Shown piece after piece: positions 15,985-23,646 of a DNA stretch of 64,000 nt. Each line of letters starts with the position of its first letter. Positions within the stretch are counted from its first letter, which is position 1. A program made the translations under genes and the position numbers. Under the pieces are notes generated by a model. The model was not told the origin of the DNA, searched no databases, and saw only the letters and a program-made list of their open reading frames with translations. The DNA is from Streptomyces sp. NBC_00287 (GTDB lineage: Bacteria > Actinomycetota > Actinomycetes > Streptomycetales > Streptomycetaceae), in the NCBI RefSeq assembly GCF_036173105.1, contig NZ_CP108053.1, positions 7,254,001 to 7,318,000 on the forward strand. Reading direction: 5' to 3'.

Positions 15985-17784
15985 TTGCGTACCTCTCCCT
16001 CCGTAAGACGGAAGCTGATATCCGTCGCCGCTGTCTCCGCCGCGCTGTTCACGGCCGCTACCGCCACGGTCGCCGTCGCCCAGGAGTCCGCCGCTCCCCA
16101 GGAAGCCCCCGCCGCCACCACCGAGGCCGCCCCCGGCGCCCCGGCCGAACGGCTCATCGTCGGCTACAAGTCCGGCGCCGCCGAGGCGAAGTCGAACAAG
16201 GCCGCCGACGCGGACGCCGCCGCCAAGGGCAAGGAAGCCGGCGAGCAACTGGACTTCCAGCGCCGTCTCGGCACCGGCGCCGCCCTCGTGGACCTCGGTG
16301 AGGACCTCACCAAGGCGGATGTCGCCGACGTCATCGCCGAGTACCAGGCCGACCCGCAGGTCTCCTACGTCGTACCGGACCGTCTGAACAAGCCGCTGGC
16401 CACGCCGAACGACACCGAGTACAGCAAGCAGTGGGACCTGTTCGAGACCACCGCGGGCATGAACGTTCCGGGTGCCTGGGACCTCACCACCGGCACCGGT
16501 GTGACCGTCGCCGTGATCGACACCGGCTACGTCACCCACTCCGACCTCGCCGCGAACATCGTCGGCGGCTATGACTTCATCTCGGACGCCACCGTCGGCA
16601 ACGACGGCAACGGGCGCGACAGCAACCCGGCCGACCCGGGCGACTGGACCGCCGCGAACGAGTGCCAGTCCGGCGACCCGGCCTACGACTCCTCCTGGCA
16701 CGGCACCCACGTCGCCGGCACCATCGCCGCGGCGACCAACAACAGCAAGGGCGTCGCCGGTATCGCCTACGGCGCGAAGGTCTCCCCGCTGCGCGTCCTC
16801 GGCAAATGCGGTGGCTACGACTCCGACATCATCGACGCCATCACCTGGGCGTCCGGCGGTACGGTCTCCGGCGTTCCGGCCAACACCAATGTCGCCAAGG
16901 TCATCAACATGAGCCTCGGCGGTGGCGGCGCCTGCACCACCGCCACCCAGAACGCGATCAACGCCGCCGTGAACCACGGCACCACGGTCGTCGTCGCGGC
17001 GGGCAACAGCAACGCCAACGCGGCCAACTACTCGCCGGCCAGCTGCGCCAACGTCATCAGCGTCGCCGCCGCCGACCGTCAGGGCAACCGCTCCTACTAC
17101 TCCAACTTCGGCACGGTCGTCGACATCGCGGCTCCGGGCGGAGAGACCAACTCCGTCACCGCGAACGGCATCCTGTCCACGCTGAACGCCGGTGCGGCGG
17201 GCCCGGGCGCCGAGAGCTACGAGTACTACCAGGGCACCAGCATGGCCGCCCCGCACATCGCGGGTCTCGCCGCGCTGATGAAGTCGAAGAACTCCGCGCT
17301 GACCCCGGCCCAGATCGAGTCCGCGATCAAGACCAACTCGCGTGCTCTGCCCGGTACTTGCTCCGGCGGCTGTGGTGCGGGTCTCGCGGACGCGGCCAAG
17401 ACGGTGCAGGCGGTGAGCGGGTCCGGCGGCTCCACGGGGGGCACCACCTTCACCAGCACCTCGGCCGTAGCGGTCCCGGACAGCGGCACGATCGAGTCCC
17501 CGATCACCGTCTCGGGCCGCACCGGCAACGCCCCCTCGGCGCTCGCGGTCGGCGTGGACATCACGCACACCTACCGCGGTGACCTGGTCATCGACCTGAT
17601 CGCCCCGGACGGTACGGCGTACCGACTGAAGTCCGCCAGCTCCTCGGACTCCGCGGACAACGTCATCGCCACCTACACGGTGAACGCCTCCAGCGAGGTC
17701 GCGAACGGCACCTGGAAGCTGCGGGTGCAGGACACGGCGGCGCAGGACACGGGCACCCTCAACAGCTGGAAGCTGACCTTCTGA
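15985..17784 (+). CDS. Secreted subtilisin-like serine protease (S8) with P-proprotein domain
   Basis: Exported protease of 599 residues. Order: signal peptide (to about residue 34), an inhibitor-I9-like propeptide, and the S8 catalytic domain with Asp179 (AVIDTGY), His239 (SWHGTHVAGT) and Ser419 (YYQGTSMAAPH). The oxyanion Asn is in AAGNSNANAANYS. A glycine-rich linker leads to a C-terminal P/proprotein-convertase domain (about residues 490-599, THTYRGDLVIDLIAPDG). It starts at TTG, 8 bp after GAAAGG. An SSI-type subtilisin inhibitor is encoded at 37.5 kb, so enzyme and a possible inhibitor coexist in the window. The biological substrate is unknown; the family includes developmental and nutrient-scavenging proteases. 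Confidence 0.94.
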   Translation: MRTSPSVRRKLISVAAVSAALFTAATATVAVAQESAAPQEAPAATTEAAPGAPAERLIVGYKSGAAEAKSNKAADADAAAKGKEAGEQLDFQRRLGTGAALVDLGEDLTKADVADVIAEYQADPQVSYVVPDRLNKPLATPNDTEYSKQWDLFETTAGMNVPGAWDLTTGTGVTVAVIDTGYVTHSDLAANIVGGYDFISDATVGNDGNGRDSNPADPGDWTAANECQSGDPAYDSSWHGTHVAGTIAAATNNSKGVAGIAYGAKVSPLRVLGKCGGYDSDIIDAITWASGGTVSGVPANTNVAKVINMSLGGGGACTTATQNAINAAVNHGTTVVVAAGNSNANAANYSPASCANVISVAAADRQGNRSYYSNFGTVVDIAAPGGETNSVTANGILSTLNAGAAGPGAESYEYYQGTSMAAPHIAGLAALMKSKNSALTPAQIESAIKTNSRALPGTCSGGCGAGLADAAKTVQAVSGSGGSTGGTTFTSTSAVAVPDSGTIESPITVSGRTGNAPSALAVGVDITHTYRGDLVIDLIAPDGTAYRLKSASSSDSADNVIATYTVNASSEVANGTWKLRVQDTAAQDTGTLNSWKLTF

Positions 17785-17799
17785 GGGGTCTGTAGAGCG

Positions 17800-17840
17800 G
17801 ACGGGTCGGCCGGTGCGGATGGGGCATCGGCCGGCCCGTC
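17800..17840 (+). terminator. Hairpin terminator after the S8 protease gene
   Basis: A GACGGGTCGGCCGGT arm pairs with ATCGGCCGGCCCGTC with two imperfect positions and an 11-base loop, and lies 16 bp after the protease stop. It also lies just past the convergent NmrA-like gene, so it may serve both directions. Confidence 0.7.
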
Positions 17841-17861
17841 GTCATTCCTCGCTCTTCCTCG

Positions 17862-18722
17862 CTATGCCTCACTGCGGAACGCCTTCAGATGGTCCCGTGC
17901 CCACTGCCGATAACTCCTGGCGGGGCGGTCCAGCAGCCTGGCGACGGTGGGGTCCACCTCGGCCTTCGTCCCGGCCCGTCCGCGTGCCGAACTCTCCGCG
18001 AGCGCCTCGGCGATCGGGGCCGGATACCGGGCCCGCAAGCGCCGCAGCGCCTCGACCTCGCTCAACTCCTCGAAATGCAGCGGCCGTTCCAGCAACTCAC
18101 CGAGGATCTTCGTCTGATCCACGGCACTGAGGGCCTCGGGGCCGGTGAGCGCGTATGCCCGCCCGGCGTGGGCATCGGGCGCCAGTAGCGTCAGCGCGGC
18201 GACGTCGGCGATGTCCCGTGGATCGACGGTGGCGTTGACCGCGGTTCCGCCCGCCGCCCTCACGACACCCTCCGCGCGGACGGAGATGGCCCAGCCGAGG
18301 GTGTTGGACATAAAGGCGCGAGGGCGCAGGAGGGTCCACAACAGGCCCGAGTCGCCCAGGAGTTGCTCGTTCTCGCGCTGCCAGCTCGTGATCAGGTCGG
18401 TGGCGTCGGGGTCGGTGACCGCGAGCGCCGACAGCTTCACGACATGCCGTACTCCGGATGCGCGCGCCGCCGCCAGGAAGTGCTCGTCATGGGCGTGCGT
18501 CAGCGGGTGCGCGGTGACCAGCAGGGCGGACGTCACACCGGTCAGTGCCCGCCGTAGACTCGCCGGATCGTCGAAGTCGCCGCTCGCCACCTCGACTTGG
18601 GGTCCGGTGAGGTCCGCGGCCCGGTCCGGTCGGCGGGTCAGCAGCCGCAGGGGAGTCGTGCCGCGCAGTCGGCGCGCGACCAGCCCGCCGACGTTTCCGG
18701 TCGCCCCGGTGAGCAGGATCAC
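17862..18722 (-). CDS. NmrA-like NAD(P)-binding reductase (atypical SDR)
   Basis: Rossmann-fold protein of 286 residues with the dinucleotide motif LTGATGNVGG and the atypical-SDR/NmrA features LLRPRAFMSN and DPRDIADVAALTL. Its ATG overlaps the stop of the ScbR-like receptor gene (ATGA), so the two genes are co-translated. Known GBL loci often include a reductase for the 6-keto intermediate, but those are usually classical SDRs. A role for this protein in tailoring the GBL signal is therefore plausible inference only. Related stand-alone proteins are quinone reductases or redox sensors. Confidence 0.85.
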   Translation of the reverse strand: MILLTGATGNVGGLVARRLRGTTPLRLLTRRPDRAADLTGPQVEVASGDFDDPASLRRALTGVTSALLVTAHPLTHAHDEHFLAAARASGVRHVVKLSALAVTDPDATDLITSWQRENEQLLGDSGLLWTLLRPRAFMSNTLGWAISVRAEGVVRAAGGTAVNATVDPRDIADVAALTLLAPDAHAGRAYALTGPEALSAVDQTKILGELLERPLHFEELSEVEALRRLRARYPAPIAEALAESSARGRAGTKAEVDPTVARLLDRPARSYRQWARDHLKAFRSEA

Positions 18723-19387
18723 GGCTCGGCCCCCTGCATCAGCTGCGCGTCCTCATCGAGGGAGGCCAGGATGCGCGCACCCCGGTCCGGTGCGGTGTCC
18801 AGCCGGACCAGCAGCCCCGGTACCGCGATGCTCGGCAGGATGTGCGCCCACATCACCGAGATACGGTGGGCGAGATCCTCCCGCCCGGTCAGCGCCCGGG
18901 ACATCAGCTGGATGCCGGCGAAGGAGCCGACCAGCAGCTCGACCGTATCTCTCGGCACGACCGTGGGCAGCAACTCACCCTGTTTCTCGGCCTGTTCCAG
19001 CAGTTCGACCAGATGGTCCGCCCACTGTCTGAACGGCCCGGAGTGATCGACCCCGGGCGGCGTGGCCTGGTCCACGGTCAGCCGCACACTGCCCTGCAGC
19101 AGCGGGTTGTGCAGCAGCCGCCGACTGTAGACGTAGCTGATGTCCACCATTTCCTGGAGCTTGCACGGATGCGGCGGCACCGCGCCGAGCGACACCTGCT
19201 CGTCCAGCACCGCCTGGGCGAGGGACTCCTTGGAAGGGAAGTGGAAATACAGGGCGCCCTTGGTGACTTCGGCCCGCTCCAGCACCATGGAGATGGTCGT
19301 CGAGGCGTAGCCGTGCTCGTCGAACACCGCGCCCGCGGCTTCCAGGATCGCTCTGCGCGTCCTGATGGCGCGCTCCTGCTTCGCCAT
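18719..19387 (-). CDS. ScbR/ArpA-type gamma-butyrolactone receptor (TetR family)
   Basis: Transcriptional repressor of 222 residues. The opening MAKQERAIRTRRAILEAA and the helix-turn-helix with VTKGALYFHFPSKESLAQAV match GBL receptors. So does the ligand-domain sequence: RLTVDQATPPGVDHSGPFRQW, then GELLPTVVP, VGSFAGIQLMS and HILPSIAVPGLL. It is divergent from the AfsA-type synthase gene, with an autoregulatory-element-like site between them. That is the classical scbR-scbA arrangement. It should bind DNA in the absence of the butyrolactone and release it when the signal accumulates. It contains no TTA codon, unlike its two neighbours. Confidence 0.92.
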   Translation of the reverse strand: MAKQERAIRTRRAILEAAGAVFDEHGYASTTISMVLERAEVTKGALYFHFPSKESLAQAVLDEQVSLGAVPPHPCKLQEMVDISYVYSRRLLHNPLLQGSVRLTVDQATPPGVDHSGPFRQWADHLVELLEQAEKQGELLPTVVPRDTVELLVGSFAGIQLMSRALTGREDLAHRISVMWAHILPSIAVPGLLVRLDTAPDRGARILASLDEDAQLMQGAEP

Positions 19388-19476
19388 AAGCGCCCCTCCG
19401 ATGCGCCGAGTTGACCGGATGGCCCACAGTACGACGGCTCGGACGCGCGCCGATCCTGGTCACCCTGGTCTCATTG

Positions 19477-19502
19477 AAAACAAACCGGTCGGCTCGTACT
19501 GT
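19477..19502. promoter_or_regulatory. Autoregulatory element (ARE)-like operator 1
   Basis: The 26-bp sequence AAAACAAACCGG then TCGGCTCGTACTGT is an imperfect palindrome of the form bound by GBL receptors (ARE consensus with a central CGGT-containing core). It lies between the divergent receptor gene (start 19387) and the synthase gene (start 19564), 62 bp upstream of the latter. Control of both promoters by the receptor is inferred from position and from the family. Confidence 0.75.
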
Positions 19503-19563
19503 AGCGCTCACGGCATGGGCACCTCGCCGTCCGTCAACACTGTCGGGGGAGCCAGGGAGAGAC

Positions 19564-20478
19564 ATGCCTGAATTGCCGCAACTCGCCGATTTCCCGGCAG
19601 TATCCGAGGCCCTCACAGCCACCGTGCCCCGTCAGCTGGTGCACCGCGCGGCCGTCGCCGAGACCCTCCTCACCGGCTGGCACCGGATCGGAACCGACCA
19701 GTTCAGGGTAGCCGCGCAATGGCCGCGAGCCCACCAGTTACACGTGTCGAGCGACCGTACGGCTTACGAGCCGCTGCTCGTCACCGAAACCGTCCGTCAG
19801 GCCGGAACGCTCCTCGCCCACACCGAGTACGACGTGCCGCTCGGGCACCGGTTCGTGCTCCAGGAGCTGAGCGTCAGCATCCGCCCCGAGCACCTCGCCG
19901 TGGGCCCCGTCCCCGCCGAACCCGCCCTCACCGTCAAGATATTCGACGTCCGCCACCGCGCGGGCCGCGTGGCCGCGTTCAGCCTCACCGCGGCCGTGAC
20001 CATAGAGAACACACAGGTCGCGAGCGCATGCTTCGCCGCATCCTGGACCAGCGACTCCGTCTACCGCAGGCTGCGCGGCGGCCGTACACCCGCCACCGTC
20101 ACCGCGCCGTCCCCGCCGCCCGGACTGCCGCCCGCTCTGGTGTACCGCACGGTCCCCGCCGATGTCGTGCTGGCCCGGCCGGACCGTTCAGGACGCTGGC
20201 AGTTGCGAGTAGATACCGCACATCCCGTTTTCTTCGACCATCCGCTCGACCATGTCCCCGGCATGCTGCTCCTGGAGGCGGCCGTCCAGGCCGCCCGGGT
20301 CGTGGACGGCGAGGCGGGTGCGCCGGCGTCGCTCCATGCGTCCTTCGACCGGTATGCCGAACTGGACCAGCCCACATGGATCGAGGCAGAGCCCGGTCCC
20401 GACGGTCAGGTCCAAGTCCTGGGCATCCAGGGGGACTCGGCAGTCTTCGGCTGCCGGGTAGGCATGGTTGCGCGGTGA
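19564..20478 (+). CDS. afsA: AfsA/ScbA-type gamma-butyrolactone synthase
   Basis: Condenses a beta-ketoacyl thioester with a dihydroxyacetone-phosphate unit, the first step of A-factor-type signal synthesis. The 304-residue protein has two hotdog repeats: LLVTETVRQAGTLLAHTEYD (about residues 66-85) and the catalytic-type HPLDHVPGMLLLEAAVQAAR near residue 230. I chose the ATG at 19564 (GGGAGCCAGGGAGAG upstream). Codon 59 is TTA (19738-19740), the rare codon read by the bldA tRNA, so synthesis of the signal should be developmentally gated. Homologues are 300-315 residues, so the gene is full length. Confidence 0.93.
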   Translation: MPELPQLADFPAVSEALTATVPRQLVHRAAVAETLLTGWHRIGTDQFRVAAQWPRAHQLHVSSDRTAYEPLLVTETVRQAGTLLAHTEYDVPLGHRFVLQELSVSIRPEHLAVGPVPAEPALTVKIFDVRHRAGRVAAFSLTAAVTIENTQVASACFAASWTSDSVYRRLRGGRTPATVTAPSPPPGLPPALVYRTVPADVVLARPDRSGRWQLRVDTAHPVFFDHPLDHVPGMLLLEAAVQAARVVDGEAGAPASLHASFDRYAELDQPTWIEAEPGPDGQVQVLGIQGDSAVFGCRVGMVAR

Positions 20479-20497
20479 GCTATTGTGTACGGGGAGT

Positions 20498-20526
20498 AAA
20501 AAACAAACGGCATGACCCGTTCTTTT
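20498..20526. promoter_or_regulatory. ARE-like operator 2 upstream of the CprB-type receptor
   Basis: An imperfect inverted repeat, ACAAACGG-N6-CCGTTCTT, embedded in A-rich and T-rich flanks, lies between the synthase stop and the next TetR gene, 22 bp before its ATG. It resembles both the ARE and, as I remember it, the consensus operator determined for S. coelicolor CprB. Autoregulation by the CprB-type protein is the simplest reading. Confidence 0.7.
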
Positions 20527-20548
20527 CCGCCCCAGGAGAGTCCAGCCG

Positions 20549-21196
20549 ATGGCGAGGCAGTTACGCGCTGAACAGACCCGCGCGACGATCATCACAGCTG
20601 CCGCTGACCTTTTCGATCGTCGCGGCTACGAGTCGACCAGTCTGAGCGACATCGTCGAGCACGCCCAAGTCACCAAGGGCGCCCTGTACTTCCACTTCGC
20701 GGCCAAGGAGGACCTGGCCCGCGCGATCATGGAGCTGCAGTCCCAGGCCTCCCGCCAGATAGCCGGGGAGATGGACGCCCGCGGCTACTCCTCGCTGGAA
20801 GCGCTGATGCGCACCACCTTCGGTGTCACCCGGCTGTCGGTCGAGGGACCGATCCCCCGGGCCGGACTCCGGCTGGCCACCGGGGGAGTGGCCGTGAAGG
20901 GGCCCCTGCAACACCCGTTCACGGAGTGGCTGGACATCGCCTCCCGCAAACTCCTTGGCGCGGTCAAGGAGTCGGACGTCCATCCCGACGTCGACGTCGA
21001 TGCCGCGGCCCACTCCCTCGTCTGCTTCTTCGTCGGCACCCGAGTCGTCGGCCGCTCCCTGGAACCCGTCGCCCGTCAGCCCCGCCGGGTCGCCGAGATG
21101 TGGCACCTCCTCATCCGCGGCATGGTCCCGGTGCCCCGCCGCCCCCGCTATCTCACCCTCGCCACCCAGCTGGAGCGGGAGGTCAGAGTCGGCTGA
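20549..21196 (+). CDS. cprB: CprB/ArpA-type GBL receptor homologue (TetR family)
   Basis: Regulator of 215 residues starting MARQLRAEQTRATII, with the helix-turn-helix core VTKGALYFHFAAKEDLARAI. The C-terminal signature RPRYLTLATQLE, together with PRRVAEMWHLLIRGMVPV, closely resembles S. coelicolor CprA/CprB from memory. The symbol is a similarity call, not proof of orthology. Codon 5 is TTA (20561-20563), implying bldA dependence. An ARE-like site lies immediately upstream. CprB-type proteins are often orphan or pseudo-receptors that regulate development and antibiotic production rather than binding the cognate GBL. In S. coelicolor the CprB gene also lies near the geosmin synthase gene, as here. 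Confidence 0.9.
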   Translation: MARQLRAEQTRATIITAAADLFDRRGYESTSLSDIVEHAQVTKGALYFHFAAKEDLARAIMELQSQASRQIAGEMDARGYSSLEALMRTTFGVTRLSVEGPIPRAGLRLATGGVAVKGPLQHPFTEWLDIASRKLLGAVKESDVHPDVDVDAAAHSLVCFFVGTRVVGRSLEPVARQPRRVAEMWHLLIRGMVPVPRRPRYLTLATQLEREVRVG

Positions 21197-21227
21197 AACC
21201 GCCCCTTCGCGCGATACGGTCGGCCGC

Positions 21228-22382
21228 ATGCACGACACCCCGCCCGTGATCCTCGGCGACGAACCCGGCTCCTTCCCGTACAGCGTCCTTACCGAGCGGC
21301 ACCCCGCGATCATCCGCCAGGTGCGCGAGGCCTTCCCGTACGGCCCCGAGCGGCAGGCCGCGCTCGACGCGCTCCTCGACGACTGCACCAAGGGCGTGAT
21401 CGAACCCCTCACCGCCGACGCCCACGACCGGGACCGCTGGCAGGAGTGGGGCACCGCCGCCTACGCGGGCCGCCCCTGGACCGACGTACCGTGGCTGTGG
21501 TCGGAGAGCTATTTCTACCGCCGACTCATCGACGCCGTCGGCTACTTCACCCCCGGCACCTGGCAGGGCATCGACCCCTTCCGGCCCGCCAAGCTGGCCG
21601 AGCTGGACTCCGAGGAGACGGACGAGGAGCTGGCCGCGCTGGACGATCTGGCCCCGGGGGACGAGGACCGCGCCCTGCTGCACGGCTCCCTGTGGGGAAA
21701 CCGCGCGGACCTCGGCTTCCGGCTGTCCGCCGCCGACGGTACGACCTCCGACGGCACCCCGCCCCTGGTCGCCGACGACAGTGAGGCGCTCTGGTCGCAG
21801 CTGCCGGCGCCCGTGCTGTGCCTGATCGCCGACAATGCGGGCCGCGAACTCATCCCCGACCTGCTCCTGATCGCCCACCTCCTGACCAGGGGGCGCGTCC
21901 AGCGGGCCGTCCTCCATGTGAAGCCGTACCCGTACTTCGTCTCCGACGCCACCCCCGCCGACGTACTCGACGCCCTGCGCCGGCTCAGGTCGGCACAGGG
22001 TGCGGCGCGGGCGTACGGCGATGCGCTGTGGGCGGCGCTGACCGACGGCCGGCTCACGGTCCGCGCCCACCCGTTCTCCTGCGCGCCCCTGCCGTACGAG
22101 CGGATGCCCGACGATCTCCGTGCCGAGTTCGAGGCGGCTTCCCTTACCGTGCTGAAGGGCGACCTCAACTACCGGCGCCTGGTGGGCGACCGCAAGTGGC
22201 CACCGACCACCGCCTTCGCCGACGTCACCGCCTACTTCCCCGGCCCGGTCGCCGCGTTGCGCACCCTGAAGTCCGAGGTGATCACCGGCCTCGATGCCGG
22301 GACGGAGGCCGCCCTGACCGCGGCCGAGGAGCAACGCTGGCGCACCAGCGGGACACATGCGCTGATCCAGGTCCGCCGCTGA
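21228..22382 (+). CDS. ARMT1/DUF89-family protein (putative damage-control phosphatase)
   Basis: A 384-residue protein with the DUF89 core LCLIADNAGRELIPDLLLIAHLL (the N-x-G-x-E...D metal/phosphate-site pattern) and a late KGDLNYRRLVGDRKW segment, which matches the family's conserved KGxxNF/Y-type motif. DUF89 proteins are metal-dependent phosphatases acting on damaged or excess sugar phosphates; the eukaryotic ARMT1 branch was also proposed to be a carboxyl methyltransferase. The ATG at 21228 gives MHDTPPVILG. It follows the CprB-type gene by 31 bp and may be read through with it. Its stop lies 1 bp from that of the convergent P450. Confidence 0.85.
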   Translation: MHDTPPVILGDEPGSFPYSVLTERHPAIIRQVREAFPYGPERQAALDALLDDCTKGVIEPLTADAHDRDRWQEWGTAAYAGRPWTDVPWLWSESYFYRRLIDAVGYFTPGTWQGIDPFRPAKLAELDSEETDEELAALDDLAPGDEDRALLHGSLWGNRADLGFRLSAADGTTSDGTPPLVADDSEALWSQLPAPVLCLIADNAGRELIPDLLLIAHLLTRGRVQRAVLHVKPYPYFVSDATPADVLDALRRLRSAQGAARAYGDALWAALTDGRLTVRAHPFSCAPLPYERMPDDLRAEFEAASLTVLKGDLNYRRLVGDRKWPPTTAFADVTAYFPGPVAALRTLKSEVITGLDAGTEAALTAAEEQRWRTSGTHALIQVRR

Positions 22383-22383
22383 C

Positions 22384-23646
22384 TCAAGTCACCTGTACCG
22401 GCAGTGACTTGATCCCATTGATGAAGTTCGACACCAGCCGCCCCGGCGGACCCGCGGTACGCAGCACCGGCAGCGCCCGCATCGCCTCCCGGTACAGCAC
22501 CCGCAGTTGCAGCCGGGCGAAGTGCGCGCCCAGGCAGACATGCGGGCCGTCGCCGAAGGAGACATGCGGGTTCGGCGTACGGGTCAGGTCCAGCCGGTCC
22601 GGCTCCGCGAAGACCCGTTCGTCGCGATTGGCGGCGGCATGGAAGACAACGACCTTGTCCCCGGCCCGGATCCGCCGCCCGGCGAGCTCGGTGTCGTGGT
22701 CGGCGGTACGGCGGAAGGTCAGCACCGGGGGATGCCAGCGCAGCAACTCATCGACGGCGGGCGCGAGTTCGGTCTCCCCGGCGCGCAGTCGCTCGTACGG
22801 CTCCGGGTGTTCGGCGAGTGCCAGCAGCCCGCCCGGTGCCGCGCCGCGCACGGTGTCGTTCCCGGCGATCGTGAGCAGGAAGAAGAACATCTCCAGCTCG
22901 GCGGCGGTGAGTTCGGCGTCGTGCGCGAGGATGGTGAGAACGTCGTCGGCCGGGTACCGCCTTTTGTACGCGGCCAGTTGGCGGGCGTACTCGAACATGT
23001 CCCGCAGCATGGCCGGGGACCGCGGATTGACCGGCTTGCCTGCCCGGTCGAGCACCGGCGGGCCCGCCTCGTCGGGATCCTGGTAGCCGATGACCCGCTG
23101 GGTCCAGTGCAGCAGCAGCCCGCGGTCCGGCTCCGGGACGCCGAGCAGGTCGGCCAGATTCAGCAGCGCGTAGTCGTCGGTGACGGTGGCGACGAGATCG
23201 ACGGTGCCGTCCGCCTCGCGGGCCGCCTCCATGGCCCCCGCGAACAGGTCCTGGGCGCGCTTCTCGGCGACCGCGGTGAAACGGTCGACGCGTCCCGGGG
23301 TGAACGCCCGGCTCACCAGACGTCTCAAGCGGCCGTGTCCCGGCGGATCCTGATTGAGCATCATGCGCCGGATGAACGGCAGGTCCTCCGGGTCCGGATC
23401 CCGGATCTGGGTGGCGCCGAGCTGAGAGGAGTACGTCAGCGGGTCCTTGAGCACCCGGACCACGTCCGCGTGCCGGGTCACCGCCCAGAACCCGGGGCCG
23501 GCCGGCCAGCCCAGCACCTCGGGCTCGTCCTGCCAGGCCACCGGGTGATGGTCGCGCAGGACGCGGTAGGCGGCGTAGGGAACGCCGATGGCGTACTGGC
23601 GGGGATCGAAGACATCGGGGACGGGTGGGGACGGGCGGACGGTCAC
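22384..23646 (-). CDS. Cytochrome P450
   Basis: Soluble bacterial P450 of 420 residues. The I-helix oxygen-binding segment is TIAGNDTVRG, the K-helix ExxR is ELLR, and the heme ligand is Cys371 in FGDGPHVCLGAHFA. The N-terminal half (QDPPGHGRLRRLVSRAFTPG) is typical of actinobacterial CYP124/125/142-like or related families; I cannot assign the subfamily. Its ATG overlaps the stop of the upstream hydrolase gene (ATGA), so the two are one operon. Its position beside a GBL synthase locus raises the possibility of signal tailoring, as in butenolide-type autoinducer pathways, but this is untested. Confidence 0.93.
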   Translation of the reverse strand: MTVRPSPPVPDVFDPRQYAIGVPYAAYRVLRDHHPVAWQDEPEVLGWPAGPGFWAVTRHADVVRVLKDPLTYSSQLGATQIRDPDPEDLPFIRRMMLNQDPPGHGRLRRLVSRAFTPGRVDRFTAVAEKRAQDLFAGAMEAAREADGTVDLVATVTDDYALLNLADLLGVPEPDRGLLLHWTQRVIGYQDPDEAGPPVLDRAGKPVNPRSPAMLRDMFEYARQLAAYKRRYPADDVLTILAHDAELTAAELEMFFFLLTIAGNDTVRGAAPGGLLALAEHPEPYERLRAGETELAPAVDELLRWHPPVLTFRRTADHDTELAGRRIRAGDKVVVFHAAANRDERVFAEPDRLDLTRTPNPHVSFGDGPHVCLGAHFARLQLRVLYREAMRALPVLRTAGPPGRLVSNFINGIKSLPVQVT

